From Dama dama (lineage: Eukaryota > Chordata > Mammalia > Artiodactyla > Cervidae), in assembly GCF_033118175.1 (NCBI RefSeq), contig NC_083698.1, forward strand, positions 46,727,501 to 46,791,500: a stretch of DNA of 64,000 bases. The letters are read 5' to 3'. Under the pieces are notes generated by a model. It was not told the DNA's origin. It saw only the letters and a list, made by a program, of their open reading frames with translations, and did not search any database. Positions 10,141 through 22,435 of this stretch are shown piece after piece; position 1 is the stretch's first letter, and each line of letters starts with the position of its first letter. A program made the translations under genes and the position numbers.

Positions 10141-12869
10141 CTGGAAAACACATCATTAAAATTAAAAGTAAATAATCGTCATTAGTTATTGTTGATCTGA
10201 ATTTAAAAACAAGCTGGATGTGCTATATTTGTCATTCAGTCTAGCTAAAAATAAAAAGCAGAGGAAATTACAAGACATAAATTTTTCCATCAATACGTGC
10301 TTGACTACCAAAACAAACAAAATTAAGACTTGACTTAGAAATTTTATAAATGTAAACATTTGGGACAAAATTGCAAATTTGTAGAACTAAATTTTTTCTC
10401 ATACAAGGAGCAGAGGGTTTAGAGTTTGTTTTAAACTATAGAAAAATAACTAGGATATATTCTTAAGTTGGAATGACTTCCTTTATTTAAAAAAAATTAG
10501 TAAGAAATTAATGAAACAATTGGCCATTAGTTTATCTGCAACCATCATCTTTTCTTTCTCAGATATTATTTTTGGCATAAAAGCTTCCAGAGCCAAAACC
10601 TTTACTATACACATGTGGATTTTTTTGAGTTTCATTAAACTCATTACAGAGAGACACACACTCTTGTCTTGCAGACTAGAAGGTTTTTGTGAATTGGGAC
10701 TAATTTTGCTTGGGATGGATTTTCAAAGGCTTTAACAGTCAAGACTGGCCTTTGAGTTTGTTTGCATCTACTGGTAGCTGTACTTACTTAAATTCCTGAG
10801 GAACTCTCCCAAGATTTCCAAAGGCCTGTCAATGGCCTGCACAGTTGTTCTCGCTAATATTTGTGGGACTCCGGAAGAGCATTTTTGCAAAGCTTCCAGG
10901 AAGCAGGAGTGATTTCTTACCATGCTCCATATTGGAAATTGCCCAAAACAGCAAATATGCTGGTAGGTATTCAGCAAACATTGGATTTTATGCTTGACGA
11001 TGGCTTACAAGGGCCTAGGTTATCTGACCAGTCCCATCTCTTTTGTTACACAAATGCATGATGATTTTAATGACTATTTCAGCTACAGGTTGTCAAAGTA
11101 AACCAGACTTTCAAGAGAGTGGTATAATCTTTTTATAATCACCGGCCATCATAAGCCCTTATACTTGAAGAAAACCAAAATGCCCTTCAGAAATTAAGGA
11201 CCAGTACAAGTTAGATCAGTTCTGCATATGGGGAGATTTGCCCCAGATCTGCCCTAATAGAGCAACAGGAGCCCAATGATTCCACCAAAAGTTGTCAAGA
11301 CTTCAAAATATTTCCAATACTATGGAAAATACTGGGGAAACTGTTTAACTTCAGGCCATTAATTTTTTTCTGTAAACATTTTACAAGTACAGTCTTTGAT
11401 GGAACTGGCTACAGAGGATGCTTAGTTGTGGCAAACAGATATGAGAGGCCCAACTTGGGTAACACTCTGAGTCAATGCTGACTTAAACATTTGGAAGGGA
11501 ATGTTTTGCTTGAGAGCTCTTTGCTAGTTGATGGGTGAAAAAAAAAAATTATCCTCCATGCCACATGAATTTTATGTAATTAATACTTATAGTTTCACCT
11601 GTAAAGCTTTATCAGCTAGAAGATATTTTGCGGTTTTTTCCCCCAGTTCTAAGATTTTTAAGATTTCTGTGATTCCCTAGACTGAAGAAGTTCTGGAGTT
11701 GGTTTTACTTCTATTTGGCGTAACTCTGCCATATAGGAACATCAAGTTCTAATTATTTTAACATTAAGTTCAAATAATTAGGCTCATGACAATGTAAGTA
11801 GATGCCAATGGTGAAAAAACAAGATGGGTGATGCCAGTGTGCAAAGTTTCTAATATTAGAGTTGGGAACCACTGCTTTGTCCAGGGGACCTGGTCTTAGG
11901 AAAGCTACGTGAAGGGGCTTCCATCCCACCTGACCTAAAATGGAGCAAAACTTCTACAGTGTCACTTTCTTGCACATGTAGAGAATTTGCTTTCTTATAC
12001 AAGTACTTCCTAAACTTAGACAAAGGCTAAGCACTCAAGTATTGTCTCCACTTATTTATAATCATCCTCTTTTACTAAAACCAATGAGAACACAAAACCT
12101 TCCCAGAGGCCTCCAGGAATTGCCTTACACAAACAATACGTGGAAAAACCTGGGTCACTAACACTAGGCTTACATCCAACTTCCTTCATGCACATCCTCT
12201 CAGTTAAGGGGTTGACATAATTGCCTCAGGCTTTTGAGCAGGTGTGATACTCAGATGACTTTGGATGATTGTTTCAGAGCCCGGGGAAGAAAAAAAGCAA
12301 CTGGTCCTTTTATAAAACTGGTCTTTAAGAATAAAAGGGACAAGAGGATGTTCACATTGGGACTTGATAGTCTCTAAACAAGACAATTTCCAAGTGGCAT
12401 TGAGACGCTGGCAGACAATCAATTCCAGGTCTACACTCTGTCCATCTCATCTAAAGTAGAGCAGTAAGAGCCCATGTTCAGCATAATAGCCCTGAACCCT
12501 GAGGGATCTTCCATCTTCATCCAACTCGTCAATTATTTAGTAAGTCCACTTCAGTGGAGTCACTAAAGCAGCCAATTAGGACATATATTGTATAGTAGTT
12601 CCTTCAAAAACTGAACAAAAAAAACAAAAACAAAAACACCTTTTTTGTTTAATTCTAAAGGTAACAAGAAATAGATGAAGTCCAGCTTCCTTGTTCCCCA
12701 ATTAGTGAAGGTTTCCTGGATGTTGAATTGAATCACTTGTGTCTCTGATGTTTGGGAAGGCAGACTGTCTCCTTTTCTCTCCTGTTGTCTGGACAGCCCT
12801 AGATGTACTTAAAAAATAGATATCACTGATGAAATCATGTCCCAACAAGTAAACAAAGATCCAACCCAC
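10141..12869. other. LAMB4 intron, mostly unique
   Basis: A 2.7-kb intron between the first two LN exons seen. No SINE or LINE is recognisable, which is unusual for this window. There is a short A-rich tract at about 12614-12637. Confidence 0.55.
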
Positions 12870-13025
12870 CTCGAGGTAGCTGAGGATGCAGTATTTCTGG
12901 GCTCTGTCCAGTCCACAGGTGGAAGAAGCCGTGAGCTGCCCACTGCGACCTACCAGGAGATCGCCGGTGGGGGGGACAGGCACCTCTGCTGCATTCATCT
13001 TGAGCTTTCACGTAACTGAGCAACC
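12870..13025 (-). CDS. LAMB4: LAMB4 exon: start of the mature LN domain (frameshifted)
   Basis: The acceptor reads ttttcaag before GGTTGCTC and the donor is CTCGAG before gtgggt. The first frame gives LLSYVKAQDECSRGAC, the signal-peptide end and first cysteines of a beta LN domain. The conserved continuation PPTGDLLVGRSGQL, then STCGLDRAQKYCILSYLE, lies in a different frame. The switch falls at seven consecutive C (minus sense; plus 12969-12975). The family has three codons between the Cys and the Thr-Gly, so nine bases are expected there. The exon is 156 nt, whereas the flanking phases require a length of 3n+2. It is therefore two bases short, or one base over with a codon also lost. The preceding exon must end with one base of a split codon (GG completes it); I could not locate it. 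Confidence 0.85.
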
Positions 13026-13199
13026 CTTGAAAACATGATAGAAACAGGACACATGAGGCAGTCTAAGGGTCGTAGAAGGCTTAAAGAAGTGACTGGTTAA
13101 GTGGGAGAGTTAACAGCCCACCTATTTTTAATACTAGTTCTGTGATCATGAAGACCCTAGTGGTGGATACTGTTGGCACCTGCAGTCTGATGGAAATCT

Positions 13200-13505
13200 C
13201 TTAGCCTGGGAGGTTAGGCCATCTGTGCTCATGTCCCCCCCTGGATCAGCTGAAGCCAGCGACTGATGGATGCATGGTTCTAAGCCATTGCCTCAGGCTG
13301 GGATCCACTCTGTAATGCAGTTTATGCTCAGAGTCTCTTCTGGGAGGAGGCTGAAGCCGGACTCCTGCTGGGACCCCATTCTGGCTCCACAGTTCTCACT
13401 CTCTCCCTCTTCAGAGCACTCCCTCAATAAATTACTTGCATACAAATCCTTGTCTCAGGCTCTTCTTCTAGGAAACCTGACCTTAAACAACCTGCATTCA
13501 CTGGA
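13200..13505 (+). repeat. Ancient solo LTR fragment
   Basis: A CT-rich stretch, then ccctcaataaattacttgc (a poly(A)-signal-like block) and tcttctaggaaacctgacct. This matches the 3' half of old mammalian LTRs. The exact family was not determined, and no viral coding sequence adjoins it. Confidence 0.55.
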
Positions 13506-14272
13506 AATTCTCTACATGTCATTTTAGGGCAAATAACAAAGACAAATACACAGATATGAGAAAGGAGAGTCCTAATCATGCCTCTTATATCTGTTGTTCC
13601 AACCTGGAGGAAAATCAACTGGAGAAATTAAGAAATCCTTGGGAAATAACGTTCTCTTAAGATGTGTAAATTCAGTTGACCTCCTTTTGCAATCTGGAGT
13701 GCTGGATTCAGACACACCATGGAACAGATCATGTTTCTTTGGGATAAAAGATGGCACAGATGGAATTCCAGACTATATAGTACACTTAGCCCTTGGTACC
13801 TGCCATCCAACAGATCTGTCATGAAGGGTTCAGTCACAGAGCATTAAAGGGCAGCTATATCTCAACTGTCACAATTCTCTACTTTTCATGAGAAACCTCT
13901 GAGATAATATCCTTAAAGGTTGGTTTAAAAATGATTTTTACAGTTCTGTTTGTCTTAAAATGTTAAATTCTGAGTTAATATAACTTAAATCTCTATATGT
14001 GAATGCAGGATGGGTAATCCACACTATTTCTTGCCTGCACAGCTTGTCTGCTTTATTCCTTAATGTTAAAGTTACACACTTATAACCCATAACATATTAG
14101 TAGATTTTGTTTTACTGTTGGACAGAATAAAAGAAAGCAAAAATCTTACTGGGAATAAGGTCTAAACTGAACACGCCCTAAAACTAAATACATTATGCTA
14201 AAGCTATAATGTCAGTCCTCTATTTTATGGATAGCTATTTATAGAAATAGTTACACTTCTTTTATTTTCTTT
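13506..14272. other. Gene-free stretch
   Basis: Upstream flank or 5' intron of LAMB4. No repeat or exon recognised. I looked here for the signal-peptide exon and did not find it. Confidence 0.45.
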
Positions 14273-14273
14273 T

Positions 14274-14471
14274 TTGGGCTTCCCTTGTGGCTCAGCTGAT
14301 AAAGAATCTGCCTGCAATGTGGGAGACCTGGGTTCGATCCCTGGGTTGGGAAGATCCCCTGGAGAAGGGAAAGGCTACCCACTCCAGTATTCTGACCTGG
14401 AGAATTCCATGAACTGTAGAGTCCATGGGGTCGCAAAGAGTCAGACACGACTGAAAAACTTTCACTTTCAT
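14274..14471 (+). mobile_element. Bov-tA SINE
   Basis: Head gggcttcccttgtggctcag and body through ggtcgcaaagagtcagacac. The flanking direct repeat acttctttta (about 14250 and 14472) is a target-site duplication. Confidence 0.93.
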
Positions 14472-15177
14472 ACTTCTTTTAAAAGCATATTTGAACAGGA
14501 CAGAATTTTTAAAAATTCAATTAAATGGTTAGAATTCTTTTTTCATTTTGCTTCTTAAGGCCAAAATCTAGGAACTAGTTTTCTCTTGATTGCAACTCAA
14601 ACTGCAGACAGGATAATTTTGCAGAAATAAAACAGCCTCTGGATTGAAAGACACAGGACCCACAAGAGCTAAAACAATTTAAAAAATATTTCTACTTGAT
14701 ATTAAGGTTTACTATGTATCCACAGTAAGCAAGAAAATGTAATATTGGTGGAGAGACAGACCCATAGATTAATAGAATAGAGACCTTGGAAATAGACCTA
14801 CACAAATACGATCAACTGATTTTTGAGGTTCAAAAGGTGGATGAAAGACAGTCTTTCAACAAGCAGTGCTGAAGCAGTTGGACATCCAGAGGCAAAAAAA
14901 TGAACTATAACCAAAACTTCACACTGTATACAAATATTAACAAAAATGGACCGTGGACTTAAAAAGTAAAATATAAAACTCCTACAGACACATAGGAGAT
15001 TTGGGCAATTTAGGACTAGGCAAAGCATTTTTAGAATTGACAATAAGAGTATGATTCATAAAAGGAAAACTGGTAAACTGGAACCTCATCAAAATTAAAA
15101 ACTATGAAGAGGTAGAAAAGCAAGGAGACTATAATTACCAATTATATATCTGACAAACCTCTTGACCTAGACCATAT

Positions 15178-15312
15178 AGTGTTAGTCGCTCAGTCATGCC
15201 AACTCTTTGCAATCCCATGGGCTGTAGCCCGCCAAGCCCATCAGGCTCCTCCGTCCATGGGATTTTCCAAGCAAGAATACTGGAGTGGATTGCCATTTCC
15301 TTCTCCAGAGAA
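15178..15312 (-). mobile_element. Bov-tA SINE body fragment in L1
   Basis: A reverse BovA body from gttagtcgctcagtcatgcc to ttgccatttccttctccaga. The tRNA-like head is missing. Confidence 0.85.
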
Positions 15313-15789
15313 TATATAAAGAGCTCTCAAAACTCAACATTTAAAAACCAATCCAATTAGAAAATGGCAAGCAGCATGAATAGACATTTCACTGAAGGAA
15401 ACACATAGATGGCAAACAAGCACCTGAGAAGATGTTCAGCATCATTAGTCACTAGGGAGATGCAAATCAAAATCACAATAGTACTACATAACCATCAGAA
15501 TAGCTTTAAAAAAAACCAAACAAACTGGTAACTCCAGCTGCTAGAGAGGATGTGGAAAAACAGGATTACTTATACACTGCTGGTAGGAATATAAAATGAA
15601 ACAGTCATTCTGGGGGAAAGTATGGTAGTTTCTTATAAAGCTAAGCATATGTTTATCATACAATCTAGCACTTACACTCAGGTAATCATCCCAGAAAAAT
15701 TAAAACTTCTATTCACACAAAAAACTGTACAGCATCTTTATAATAGCCCCAAACTGGAAAGAACCTAGATGCCTTTCAATGGGTAAATG

Positions 15790-15992
15790 GTTAAGGTTTC
15801 CCTGGTGGCTCAGATGGTGAAGAATCTGCCTGCAATGCAGGAGACCCATGTTCAGTTCCTGAGTTGGGAAGATCTGCTGGAGAAGGAAATGGCAACCCAC
15901 TCCAGTATTCTTGCCTGGAGAATTTCATGACCGAGGAGGTGGGCTACAGTCTATGGGGTTGCAAAGAGTTGGACACGACTGAGAGACTCTTA
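15790..15992 (+). mobile_element. Bov-tA SINE in L1
   Basis: Full head (tttccctggtggctcagatg) and body to gttggacacgactgagagac, inserted in the L1 fragment. Confidence 0.92.
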
Positions 15993-16254
15993 CTCATTAA
16001 GTAAAGTGTAGTCTGTCCATACCATGGGATGGTACTGAGCAGTAAAAAAGGAAGGAATCATTGATGCATACAACACTGTGGATGAATCCCCAAGGAATTA
16101 CAGTGAGTAAACAACGCCCATCTCAAAAGGTATGTGCTGCATATTTCCATTTCTGTAATGATGAAATTATAGAGATGGGTAACAGATTCATGGTGGCCAA
16201 GGGTGACAGAGGCAGGGAGGAAGGGAGCTGGATGTGGATATAAAAGGGTATTAC

Positions 16255-16373
16255 TAGGGAATCCTTGAGTTTGAGAGAGCTCTGGGAGTTGGTGATGGAC
16301 AGGGAAGCCAGGCATGCTGCAGTCCATGGGGTCGCAAAGAGTCAGACACGACTGAGTGACTGAACTGATGGGG
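16255..16373 (+). mobile_element. ART2A/BovB 3'-end SINE fragment in L1
   Basis: gagctctgggagttggtgat, gccaggcatgctgcagtcca and gactgagtgactgaactgat form the BovB-derived 3' end without coding sequence. Confidence 0.82.
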
Positions 16374-16690
16374 GGAATCCTTGAAGTGATAGAACTATTT
16401 TCTGCCTTAACTGTGGTGAGGGACTCATGAATAGGCTTTTGATAAAACTGCATAGAATTAAATATATAGACATACACTCACACATACATGAAAGGGAACA
16501 TGTAAAACTGGGGGACTCTAAATAAGGTTAATGGACTATTTCAGTGTCAGTTTCTTGGTTGTATATTGTACTGTAGTTACTCCAAGTGCTATCATTTGTA
16601 GAAACTGGGTAAAATGGGGTCTCTCTGTATTATTTCTTACAACTGCATGGGAATCTGCAATTATCTCAATGCAAAAAATTTTTTAAAAAC

Positions 16691-18333
16691 CAAACAATTC
16701 TCTCTCTCCTCAAAAATCATCCCCATCGGCCTCTGGATGGTGAATCATGTAAATCTCACACTCTAAAATAATGCACACAGGATGGGTTCCAGTTGCTCCT
16801 GTATATTATTCCTTTGAGACAAGAGAATTGATGACAAATCCTGTTTTAAGCAGACAGAGGTGGGAGGGATGAGCCTAAAAGGAAAAATAATTACCATACT
16901 GTGGAATAAGCTTGCTTTTTCCTCAGCTTTTTTGATGGTAAAAGTAAGAGTTTTCTTCATGGACTTGTTTTGCATTTAATGGATTACTTTCCTCCAACTT
17001 GCCCTCCAAAACTGCAGGCTATTGAAAAATATTCTTTCTCTTGTGTACACATTTCCCACATCTATTCTGTTCATCTGGTGATTTTGTGATTATTATCAGG
17101 CATTAAACATATGTAGATCACGGTTCTACAGCTAAGAATATGGTCCATAATGTCTCCTTCCCCATAGGTTACCAAACGTCACTCTTGGGAATTTTCCATC
17201 TTCCATCTCCTTGTAAAGATGATTATACTACAACAAAGCGTGACATTTCTTTCTCTTTGAGACATGGTAAGTTCTCCTCATACACTTTTAAAATTTTATT
17301 GTATAATAAATGATTCTAGCTTGGTTAAGATGGATTCTTTCTTTTTATTCACCCAACAATCCAAACCCAAAGTTCCTTTTATTTCCTAGAATTGGCATCA
17401 AGGATAAACACCTAATTTGAAGTTTGGACTCAACAGACAGAGGCTTTTTCAAAAAGGTCAGGTATAAAATCTCTGCTAGTGCTGCATGTGGACTAGCTAA
17501 GATTTCCCTCCCAGGGATTTATTCTTTTAGACAAGTTTCATCCTGAATTATTTCACTGGAATTGTTACCTTAGAGATTAAACATGTTTTTATAACCTGAC
17601 TTGGCCAAACTTTTTTTAATCAGGTATGTACTTTTCAGAAATAAAAAGTATTCCAAGACTTTGGGAAATGGAACTATTATTCGTGTAATATTCTATAGTC
17701 ATATATGAACTTTTGATCTAAAATACTTGGCAGAAAGAGGCTAGAAACATTAAGTAGTTAAAGCTTCATGCCTGAACATAGACTCAGAAATATCCTTCCT
17801 GGATTAAAGCTTTCAACTGCCAAGTTATTACATGAGCATTAGGTTGGAAATGATTCAGAGAAAAATGATGTTTCAGTCTCAGAAAACCAATGTATTGCTC
17901 AAAAATTACATACAAGTTGAGGACAGGATCTTATTAAAAATGAATTTAGGAAAGCTGGTGATTTAGAGAAAATATACAGTAAATTTTCTGTAAAGTCAAG
18001 GGTCATTTTATAGATATAACCATTACTATTTGATCTTGGTAACTGTACATTGTTACAATTTTCTTAAACACATGCAATGTTTTCATCTACTTTAGAATTC
18101 ACTTCAGAGTTCAGAAGCTATAAACATACACATTTGTTTACATACTCACTTACATTACTATGAGTGAGAAAACATGCAAAGGATGCAGATTGGATAAGAT
18201 GTGAACTTTGTAAACAGTTCCCCAAACTGGGGACCAATTTTATGACTCTATCTCTTTATCTTCCTGTGCCAGAATGCAAGACAGGGGGTTTAAATAGGCT
18301 TAGGTATTTATATAAATGCCCGTGGTTGAACTA
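16691..18333. other. Gene-free AT-rich stretch
   Basis: No repeat or exon I can classify across 1.6 kb. A strong donor-like gtaagtgag (minus sense near 18150) is preceded by stops in the frame needed for LAMB4. Confidence 0.45.
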
Positions 18334-18440
18334 TGGGCTTCCCAGGTGGCTCAGTGGTAAAGAATCTGCCTGCCAATGCAGGAGATGCAAGAGACAAGAG
18401 TTCAATCCCTGGGTTGGGAAGATCCCCTGGAGGAAGGCTG
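18334..18440 (+). mobile_element. Bov-tA SINE head fragment
   Basis: gggcttcccaggtggctcag through gttgggaagatcccctggag. The body is missing. Confidence 0.85.
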
Positions 18441-18634
18441 AGTGGACGTTGAGGGAGAAGAAGTGTCTCCTGATTGAGGAGGCCTCTCTGAGATGCTGTG
18501 GGGAGGTTTAGAACTTTGGCAAGGTGTGAGTAAGTTACCCTGTGGACGGTCTGGGAGAAGATGCTGTGATTGGTTGCTTCTGGTTTTGAATACTGGTTTA
18601 ATCCCTAAGAGAACAACCAAAGCAGATGTAGATG

Positions 18635-18782
18635 GGGACTTCCCTGGTGGTCCAGTGGTTGGGATTCTGTGCTTAGTCTCTTGACCAAGGTGTGGGTTCA
18701 ATCCCTGGTCAGGAGACTAAGAATCCTGCATGCCCACAGAGTGGCCAATAAAACCCTATCCCCCCAAACAACAATAAAAGAG
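18635..18782 (+). mobile_element. CHR-type tRNA SINE
   Basis: gggacttccctggtggtcca, gttcaatccctggtcaggag and an A-rich end. It has no BovA body. Confidence 0.85.
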
Positions 18783-19004
18783 ATATAGATGAAACCAACT
18801 CTTCTCGGCCTCTCTGAGGCCAGACCTAAACTTCCTACTCCTGAGGGGGTGCAGACCAGTGAATCTCCTCTTGCACTGGCTGGTAGCTCATCACTGAAGC
18901 AGAAAACTTTTTACAGAGAGCAAATGAACATTTACCATCTACTGCTGTTCTTTCCTTCATGACCAGTCAAGCCAACTAAGAATTTGTCTCAGCGTTTGGG
19001 AATT

Positions 19005-19130
19005 GTATGGAGAAGGAAATGGCAACCCACTCCAGGATTCTTGCCAGGAGAACTGGGCAGAGGAGATTGGCAGGTTACAGTCCATGGGGTTGCAAAGAGT
19101 TGGACAAGACTGAGCTACTATCACTCACTC
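19005..19130 (+). mobile_element. Bov-tA SINE body fragment
   Basis: ggagaaggaaatggcaaccc, then ttacagtccatggggttgca and ggacaagactgagctac. The head is missing. Confidence 0.85.
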
Positions 19131-21070
19131 ACTTGGGAACTGTAAAATTAAAAGAGATTCTTCGAGTCTGCTGCCATGAAGAAATTCAGCATGAATCTTT
19201 GAAGAGAAGATTCTAATCAATTTAGATGGTACTCACCCAAAGTAGGGCTGTTACAGACACAAAAAGTTCAGGATCAAAGAGAATAATTGTTGGAAACCTC
19301 TTCTCTATGACTAATGTAAATGATTCTCAGCTTATTAAAGACTGCACAGTCATGGAGAACTTGGCCTTTTAGCTCAGAGCTGCTACTTACTCAGAAGAGA
19401 GAATTTTGCCTATAAATTCTTTATGAGATGTCATCACTGGGTTAAGTGCAACATTCAAAGCAGAGCTATTTTTAAAAATTAAAATGCATTGTATTTGTAA
19501 ATTAAGAATCTGAAAGTATTTTGCTCTTTTAGTGTCTTTATTTATCTGCTGCCGTGAATACTCCATTAAAGACTGACAGAAATAGCTATGTGTGGATACT
19601 AGCCATGTTTGAATGAAACTTTCTGGTTGCTTGACACAATTATACAACAGAAGAGTCATGAGAATATGTGTTAGTATAGAAACAAGGGGTGGATATGTTT
19701 AAACCTATTTTCAGTAATATTTTAGAACAATTCAATACAAACAGAAAATGGATTTTGACATTACTCACCAAGGTGCAAAAGAAAGGTCACTTGAAATTGC
19801 ATTCTTTTGTCAGGAAAAAATTAAATTCAATTCTGCTAGGTTTAGGGGGGAATAAAAGGAAGGTAAAGTCAGTAACTGATAGAATCAAAAATTGTCATCA
19901 ATTTCAAGTGACTTAAAAACTTGTCTGATGGTCTTTCTTTGGGTACTTATCCTTTAGTCTTCTTTTTCTCTCCTTTTAAAAACCTAAGTGAATAGTTAAT
20001 TTACAATGTTGCATTAGTTTCAAGTGTATCTGATGGTTCTTTGAGACACAAAAATACCCACAGTGCCCAACTCCTTAAATAATAAGTGTATATACTTTTT
20101 GGCAAATATTTGTTTTCTAGTTTTTGAAGTCACAGAATGTAATCATTAATCTATTTTGTCCATTTATTTAGAAAAAACTTTAATTATACAACGAACATGT
20201 GTACTTACTGTTGAAAAAATAGAAAAATCAGAAGGCAAAATTGAATTGTTACCCATTGAACTACCGTCCAGAGAAAAGTAGTTAATATCTGGCTCTGTGT
20301 TTTTCCATACTTTTTTGCTTGCATATAAATATTTTCCAAAAGTGATACAATACTGCATGCTTGCTTCAATCTATACATCCCAAGCATCTTTCTGTATCAA
20401 TAAAAACATTTTTACCTCAGGGAATTTCCACCTACAGAAGGACATCAGGACCATTGAGGGGCTTCCACGAACCCAATTTGTGCCCCTCTTTGTAGATTCA
20501 GCTATGTCCCTCTAGACAGAGGGCCCGCACCAGTCACTGTTGTAAGGGACCTTGACACAGATGGAAGTACCCATGGGCTTCTGTGAGATGGGAAGAGAGG
20601 AAGTGAAATGCTCTCCTGTACCAGTATTTTAAATGACTGGATGGTATACTCCTGAATGCAGGAACCGGAGTTTAACAAATGCTCTACAGGTTGACATGTA
20701 CTTCCTTTCTTATATTTTCCTGTTACAAACATTTTTGCCAAGTCTTTGTTCATATCCTTAACTACTCCTCAGGATACAAAGTGGAAACACTGGATCAAAG
20801 CGTGTACTTATGCTTGTGTGTAAATGAAATGTTGATGCTATTATCAACAGCCACATGAAAAGTTTGTCCCAACATATACTCTTACCAACAGACTATGGGA
20901 ACAACCATTGGCCTGAATATAAATTTTTAAACCTTGTCAATTTAAAAAGCAAAAAAGTATACCTCATCATTATTAATGTTTTTGCTAGAAGAGTAGTGAA
21001 TATAAAATATTTTTCATGTACTTATAGGTGAGGATTTTTTTGAATACAGCTCCCTGTGTTATGAGTTTTT
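19131..21070. other. Gene-free stretch
   Basis: AT-rich; no coding exon or clear repeat. Part of 20280-20900 resembles very old LINE 3' sequence, but too weakly to name. Confidence 0.4.
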
Positions 21071-21089
21071 TTTTCTTTTGACATTTTCT

Positions 21090-21300
21090 TCTTCAAGGCT
21101 TTTCCTAGTGAGTTTTTGGTTTCTCCTGCTAGTTCCACATTTCAATCCCTCTAATCTTTCTTTCATTCCCTACCCTGCAGCATCAATACAGCATTTCCTA
21201 CTTTCTGAACCCTTTTCTCATGCAGATTCCTTTGCCTTAAATGCCACTCACCTGAACTTCAATGCCAGCCTCTTTACAAAGTTTTTTTTAGGGTGTTTTG
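21090..21300 (+). repeat. L2-like LINE fragment
   Basis: CT-rich text with 'tcctttgccttaaatgccac' and 'cagcctctttacaaag' in the order expected of the L2 3' end. Diverged. Confidence 0.45.
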
Positions 21301-21349
21301 AAATGACTGACTGTAGGCAAATTTCCCATTCTGTCATCCAAGCTCTTCA

Positions 21350-21452
21350 CACGGCTTGGGGTTCATTTTGCATCTTGAATGCTATATGGAAATCACTCAC
21401 TGAGAAGCAAACTCCCTGATGTGTCCTTATTTGAAAATAAGCTCTATCTGCT
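21350..21452. repeat. Unclassified direct repeat, unit 1
   Basis: About 90 bp starting catcttgaatgctatatgg and running through tcactcactgagaagcaaac and aataagctctatct. It is similar to 23288-23374. Confidence 0.55.
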
Positions 21453-21564
21453 TTAAAAGTTTGCAATTTTGGACTAATGATCTTACACAAAACCTTGCAA
21501 AGTCCTACAGGAGAATCCAGAATGGAGCCTTAGGAAGGTTCATTGCTGCGGGCCACCTGAATCT

Positions 21565-21588
21565 GGGCTTTTTTTTTTTTTTTTTAGG
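21565..21588. repeat. Poly(T) tract
   Basis: A run of T following gggc. It could be the tail of a reverse-strand retroposed sequence, but no body is recognisable. Confidence 0.6.
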
Positions 21589-22435
21589 TGATACTTTCTT
21601 ATGGTTTTCTTTTCTCATTTAGGGCTGGTCAGTTACCCAGCTACACTTTTGATAACATGAAATTCCCAAATCTGATGTCCTCTTGGATTCACGACTCCAG
21701 CCTACATGCTACTTTCATTCTAGATATGCACAAACATTAACAGAGTGATTATCCTTTTAATAAGAATGGGCAATATAAACCAAGTTTGAAATTATTATTC
21801 TCTATAATTAAATAAATCAAATTCAGTGAGACAATAATTTTTACGTGCCTACTACTCAGGGCTTGAAATATTCTAGGCTGAGTGGATGAAGGTAATTAAA
21901 GTGCTGCATAGGAAATATAATGGCATACCTTTTTCTCCCCAGTGGGAATCCATTCACAGACCAGATTCCAAACTGAAAGACTGCTTCCAACTATAGACCA
22001 TGGACTAAAATTTCCCTTCTTTGCAAAGATGGGAGGGATGCAGACTGCAGAATTCTAAAGACTCAGATTTAGAAAGAAAGGAGGCAAAACTGCATTGCTG
22101 ATGGCAGGAGGAAAAGAACACATGAAATACCTTTTGCAGAGCATATGGAGGGAACAGAACTTCCTCTGTGATGAAAATGAACCTCTGGGAATTTTCTCAG
22201 TCCAAGAGTTACCATTAAGTATTAACAAAGCCATGATAGGAAGAAGTGAACTTCCCAGCATAAATCAGCTGGTTCAAGAGTGACTTGCCCCAGGGAGGAG
22301 GAGGAGAAGCAGACGCAGATCCAGACTGGATCAGAATAGATACCCTTCTCTTATCAATAATTGCTTATGGATTTTCATCAGTTTCTCAGTGAGGGAATGA
22401 ATGACAGAATCACAGAACTTATCTGATCACTGGTA

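Larger units (their letters stand above)
1497..13025 (-). pseudogene. LAMB4: Laminin subunit beta-4 (LAMB4) 5' coding part, frame-disrupted
   Basis: Seven minus-strand exons encode a laminin beta LN domain running into the first LE repeat. Laminin beta chains are secreted basement-membrane proteins, and the LN domain mediates polymerisation of laminin trimers. Exon order and phase follow the beta-chain family. Marker segments read directly are TGDLLVGRS, KCFICDSRFPYDP, KKWWQSENG, MLVERSTDYGHTW, DIEPSTGGE, NPYSPYIQ, KYYYALYEMVVRGSCFCNGH and CKDFFQDVPWRPA. The residue pattern (for example RAQKYCILSYLE followed by GEQKCFICDS) fits LAMB4 better than LAMB1-3, judged from knowledge of the family without a search. 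Two indels break the frame, at 12969-12975 and near 1574, and they do not compensate each other. The signal-peptide exon upstream and all later exons beyond position 1497 are not seen. The locus identity is firm. Pseudogene status depends on the indels being real. Confidence 0.72.
14640..16690 (+). mobile_element. Old L1 LINE 3' part (ORF2 end and 3'UTR)
   Basis: Sense-strand L1 ORF2 remnants: the bovine-type 'gacagacccatagattaata' block, 'atggcaagcagcatgaatag', and 'gatgtggaaaaacaggatta'. The 3'UTR then ends with tctctctgtattatttctta and atctcaatgcaaaaaatttt. The frame is broken throughout. It is interrupted by SINEs at 15178-15312, 15790-15990 and 16255-16373. Confidence 0.85.

Noticed and set aside
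16058..16477. Minus frame of 139 codons beginning with a Met-x-Phe stretch, considered for the LAMB4 signal exon
   Set aside because: It lies in an L1 3'UTR and ART2A sequence, is not hydrophobic at its start, and lacks a donor in the right phase.
18140..18160. Minus-strand strong donor gtaagtgag
   Set aside because: Preceded by in-phase stop codons and no acceptor; probably chance.
19218..19300. Minus-strand candidate exon ending TTTGG before gtgagt
   Set aside because: In the phase needed for LAMB4 a stop lies upstream and there is no ATG; no other gene matches.
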